A DNA stretch of 64,000 nucleotides. Source: Aphanomyces cochlioides (taxonomy: Eukaryota; Oomycota; Saprolegniomycetes; Saprolegniales; Verrucalvaceae). The first letter of the stretch is position 1; every line of letters begins with the position of its first letter. Below are positions 60,278-64,000 of this stretch, one piece after another. Below the pieces are notes generated by a model that saw only the letters and a list, made by a program, of their open reading frames with translations, was not told where the DNA came from and ran no database searches. The DNA lies in the NCBI GenBank assembly GCA_019828595.1, contig JAHQRK010000003.1, positions 1,984,001-2,048,000 of the forward strand. The letters run 5' to 3'. The position numbers and the translations under genes are program-made.

Positions 60278-61890
60278 AAAACTGAAGAAATTCGAATAAG
60301 AGTGCAATATATTGGAGAATGTATGGAAGTCGTCAATCAGTTATCCCATCGCATGAACTCATCGATATTTCAAATGTTTCAAAAGATGTCTCCAATGAGA
60401 CTTGGATATTTCAAATGTATTTCAAACGACCCTACCTCCTTAAATGCAAATCCAGCCAATCACATCCTTTGCCTCCTGCGACAAGATTTTGCGCGCGATG
60501 GAGCGGGCCGCCCCATGCATTTCTCGCCACAGAGATCGAGAGCTCGCACTTCTCGCTATCGAGCACACCCTTTTGTTCTTCGTTGTCGTGTATGCTTGGT
60601 TGTTTTCTGTATCCATGTCCTTTATTTGTGTTCCTTGGGAGATTTCGATATATCGTGGTGAGAGGAGCGAATCCCAGAGTGAGTAGAGAAATTTTTGAAT
60701 GTGCACGCTGGACACGCAGGTCAGTGACCTCGATCTGCATGGAAATTGAAAGATTGTACGCGGCAAAGGCGGTGCATTTCATTATCCATCACATTTTCAC
60801 GAAGAGACTTGACGAAACAATCCAATACCTGAGAGTATTCTTTATCATTCTCTCTCGGGGGGGCTTTACTGGTTTCTCGAGTTTGTGCTTCATTCATCAG
60901 CAGAAACCACTTGTAGACTGAACAGCCCCCTTCGTCGTCCAGGTCATCCTTCATCTGCTTTGTATTTCATTGGAGATAGAACTAAGGTGTGGACAAAAGT
61001 AAGAACGTGACGAAGCGCTCGTCATCTCTGTTGGCCTCTACGCAGGGCCTTGATAGGAGTTTTCGCCTTGCCAAGTTTGGTTGTCGAGTAATCTACGACA
61101 TGGACGAGACGTACGAGAAGGTGACAGGCGGAGTACAGGAAATCGTCCTGTACGACTCACACTCTGTATTGCCGAGCACAGGACTTGAGTTTTCGAGCAA
61201 CAATTCAGGATTCAATTTTGCGTCGCTATTCTCAAGCGTCAAAATGTGAGAATGCCAGGGTGTTGGAAAAGAAGGGATATATCAAGTCGTTGTTGATTAA
61301 GATAGGTGATTATGGTTGTGGGGACGGATTCAGCTGGAAAAGTCTGTGGTGGCAGTTGCAATTGTCAATATTGAGATGGCCATCTCGATTGTTCTCGTTC
61401 TTCAAAAGCACTTTCCATCTTAATGATCGCGATCGCTGTGATTGGTTCGATCAGTATTATTCAAATGTTGATTGGCCGTCTCAGAAAGTCCATATTTGAG
61501 AAAGTGCAGACATTTGAAATGCATTTGATGAGGGCACTCTCATTCGAGCTGAAATTCGAACTACCTCGAATAGTGAACTTGGACTCGTGTATTCTCTTTT
61601 CGCCATCTCAAGTGTTCGATGGAGACCTTTGAAATGAATTTTAGATGTTTATGTCCTGTTGGTTGGATATTTGAAAAGGGTTTGAAAGTCGTTGATGTAC
61701 TCGACATCCTGATAGCAATGAATTAATACATTCTCTCATAGAATACATGCCAAATGAAGAGTCGACATTTCCCCCCATATTTTAAATCCATTTTCTAAAA
61801 CTAGCGTTTAAACAGCAAATTTGAACCAATCCATGCAAATAGCGCTTATTCAGTACCATTTGTACTCTTGTCCGATTCCAACAGCGAGGC
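60278..61890. other. Region with weak coding-like fragments only
   Basis: A minus-strand frame at 60721-60954 (MKDDLDDEGGCSVYKWFLLM) and a plus-strand open stretch at about 60990-61220 (RLAKFGCRVIYDMDETYEKV) have protein-like composition. Neither has a recognised family, a clear start or a complete splice set. About 61,440-61,535 contains a dispersed block described separately. Otherwise nothing seen. Confidence 0.35.
61440..61535 (-). repeat. Dispersed block shared with the coiled-coil cassette spacer
   Basis: gattggccgtctcagaaagt, then gacatttgaaatgc, is the complement, with changes, of spacer sequence near 2,650-2,725 (and 15,325-15,400, 28,050-28,125). A plus-strand relative lies near 30,957-31,012. 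Possibly an old gene-flank duplicate or a small transposon remnant. Confidence 0.55.
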
Positions 61891-61899
61891 GAAAGAGCG

Positions 61900-62602
61900 A
61901 ACAAAAGTGCGTTCACATCGAGGGACATAGGACTCACATATCTCTACTAAAATCAAGAAGGCACGAAAGATCAAGAAGACAACGCAAAAAACCATCAAAC
62001 TGTTGGCAAGACCTATGAAACGTCGGGAACGTGCGGGACGCTACATTTAGGGAGTCAAGATCCATGGCGAAGAGCCTAGCGCGAGCGACAAGAACAGGGA
62101 TATCCACGCCCCGAGACTGCACAGCGAAACTCCGCCACAAAAATTAGCACACAGTGAGGTAAGTTTTCTGAATACATTACCACGTTTGATATTGCATAAT
62201 CCTCGTAGGTTGCCGACGATGAAGGATTCTAGCAATATATATATCCCATCAGTGGTGCATTCGAGGCGAAAAATACTGCCAAATATCAAGAAGAGAAGAC
62301 AGCCAACCATGTATCAATTCTTTTCCTTTTAGCGTGCTGGCCACTCTCGGAATTCCAATTTTCCCAAGAGAAACCATGAAGAAAAGCCGCGGACAAATCA
62401 ACAAATTGCCAGAAAGTATCGTGAAGCAACAGCAAAACGAACTCGACAATGAGCAAAAATAGTAAGTTGGGAATGAGAACAATGCATCTATGTTAGCAAC
62501 ATTGACTAACCCCAAAGATTCGCCAAGGCCAAAGTCGGGAAATACATCTCAAATTTGCCTCTCAGCCAGAAGATGCAAAGATATTTCTCAAAACCACCAT
62601 AA
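61900..62602 (+). other. Coding-like exons of a basic protein, not joinable
   Basis: Lys/Arg-rich open stretches with introns of normal look lie between them: KARKIKKTTQKTIKLLARPM near 61,960; a 100-nt stretch ending in GAG|GTAAGT at about 62,160; MKKSRGQINKLPESIVKQQQ near 62,370; and KAKVGKYISNLPLSQKMQRY ending in TAA at 62600-62602. In-frame stops appear at two joins. Either a decayed gene or a short one whose exons I have mis-joined. No family recognised. Confidence 0.28.
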
Positions 62603-63737
62603 CTTTTAATATATATACCCCTGCATCTATGCAATGCTTTGATCGAGTTTTGAAACATTCAGAATACAAGAATGCAATTTCTAAAGCAAAATGTTTCAAC
62701 AGGAACTGAAAGGTGTTCATACAGTTGCGTGTCAGCATTTTCTATCATATTATTCGGCCAATATTGTAAGTCAAGAACTCGACCAGGTGTACGATCTAGC
62801 AATTCAAGCCAATGCAAGTTAGGGAGATGAATAATTGCGAAAAGCCACGCCAAGCTGAAGTCTGTATCTTTCAAGCGATGTACTGTCTTAAGTCAGAATA
62901 TCGAAGACAAATAGGTCATTGTTTGTTGATGCATGGAAATTATCCGACGTGATCCATATACATAAATCAAAGGAATACTAAAATGAATATTACCAAGACT
63001 TTCCCCATGATATTCATCACTGAGCATGTATCTGGCGAGAGTATTCATGAATATTGATCGAAAGGAACACGAAGTATCAAGGGAATATATGCAACTTGCA
63101 AACACGTGGGGGAAGTCAAACTCGGTAATATATACTGGTGTATCACCTGTTTGGACTGTTGTTCTCTTTTATTTCGATTGATGCTGCAGCTTGTTCATCT
63201 GCTTCATTGATTATGGGAAATTTGTACCCGGGTCAGAGTTTCTAGAGTGGTCATTACGCTAAAGGACGTCAGATTTTATCTGACAAATGATCGCCTTGCT
63301 TATTCCTCTTCATGATTACTCGTTTATTTACTCACCTCAAGCGTTCCTGCATCAACTTGGAGAACTAGAAAAGACTAGACACAACCAGTTGAATATTGAC
63401 AAATGTTACTACCACCACAGGCTTTCCATTTGAATCCGCCCCCCATTACCGTCATCAAGTGTGTTAATCATTCTTACTATGTAATACTGCACATGGACGA
63501 CTCAGGTCCACACCAAATGGGAAACAAATAGCAAGGCTCGATATGTTTGACATGGTTGGATAGTTCGAAAGAGAAGACATAGAATAAAATGATGTCGCAA
63601 GAACGAAGCAATTGTTCATCATAATGTGGGAAATGGCATCCCATTTAAACAATTCTTGTGAATCGATCAGCTTGATTTCATTTACATGAATGCAAGAAAT
63701 CTATCACAATTATGCATGAAATATGAGGAAAAATAAG
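62603..63737. other. No gene seen
   Basis: AT-rich, with short chance frames only. It must include the 3'UTR of the gene entering from the right. Confidence 0.5.
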
Positions 63738-64000
63738 CTACTTCTTGCGCTTCAGCGCGAAATTTGGGATGACATTGCCGTGCTGGTCTCGACGGACCTG
63801 CAAGACATGTCAAGTCTCAATAGTCAAAGGGGTATGTTACCTGTCGCGCCTCGATTCTTCTTTGAATTTGTTCTTTTTGTTGGCGTCGCAACTCGTTCTG
63901 TTGATTCTTTGCAACGACTTCTGGCAATGTGTTATGAAGTCTGCGATTTATCTTCTTCATCTCGTTTGGTGAGATCGGAGCTCGATACGAGCGACTCAAT
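63738..64000 (-). CDS. C-terminus of an unrecognised gene (runs off right edge)
   Basis: Last exon 63738-63797 (19 aa, VRRDQHGNVIPNFALKRKK, then TAG) is preceded by a 43-nt GT-AG intron (63798-63840) and an exon open to the window end (INRRLHNTLPEVVAKNQQNE, then Gln/Arg-rich to EARQ). A short helix followed by LPEV and a basic Gln/Arg helix is reminiscent of the ALMS motif found at the end of some centrosomal and ciliary proteins. That is a weak resemblance. Start and main body lie outside the window. Confidence 0.6.

Overview
The window looks like nuclear DNA of a flagellated, intron-bearing protist. An oomycete of the Saprolegniales type is my best guess. Reasons: genes carry many GT-AG introns of about 37-57 bp, neighbouring genes are packed tail to tail only 16-45 bp apart, and two genes (a CDKL kinase and an ENO4-like enolase) belong to families tied to cilia and flagella. 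There is no operon structure, ribosomal RNA or CRISPR array. Species assignment is inference; every gene model was spliced by hand.

Left part (1-31,000) is a tandemly duplicated locus. A minus-strand gene for a very long coiled-coil protein occurs four times: copy A (cut by the window's left edge), copy B (4,212-13,724), copy C (16,887-24,545) and a decayed copy D (28,811-30,844). The body of B and C is an almost perfect 371-bp tandem repeat. Each unit is two exons (63 and 213 nt) and two short introns (47 and 48 nt), all phase 0, so each unit adds exactly 92 residues in frame. Copy B has 22 full units (predicted 2,356 aa, 53 exons) and copy C has 17 (1,896 aa, 43 exons). About 3.2 kb of spacer separates the genes and carries coding-like scraps of an unrecognised plus-strand gene. 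A 1,962-bp Tc1/mariner element with a dead DD34E transposase sits in the spacer beyond copy C.

Middle part (31,600-52,250) is ordinary gene-dense DNA: an orphan membrane protein, atlastin-type GTPase (+) facing DONSON (-), a P4-ATPase flippase (-), CDKL kinase (+) facing an enolase-like pseudoenzyme with a docking-type N-terminus (-), an unrecognised minus-strand gene, NMD3 (+) facing PRCC (-), two abutting MITE-like foldback elements, and a frizzled-like/NIPA magnesium-transporter fusion (+).

Right part (53,293-60,277) is a near-perfect 7-kb palindrome. Each 3.4-kb arm holds a paralogue of the left coiled-coil gene, in convergent orientation and with the same inactivating lesions in both arms; the 179-bp spacer contains one further exon of the left copy. 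Beyond it (60,278-63,737) only weak coding-like fragments are visible, and a partial minus-strand gene enters at the right edge.

The most striking system is the coiled-coil family: an exon-pair repeat that can expand or contract without breaking frame or splicing, homogenised arrays, a degenerate relative, and a palindromic pseudogene pair that could form long double-stranded RNA.
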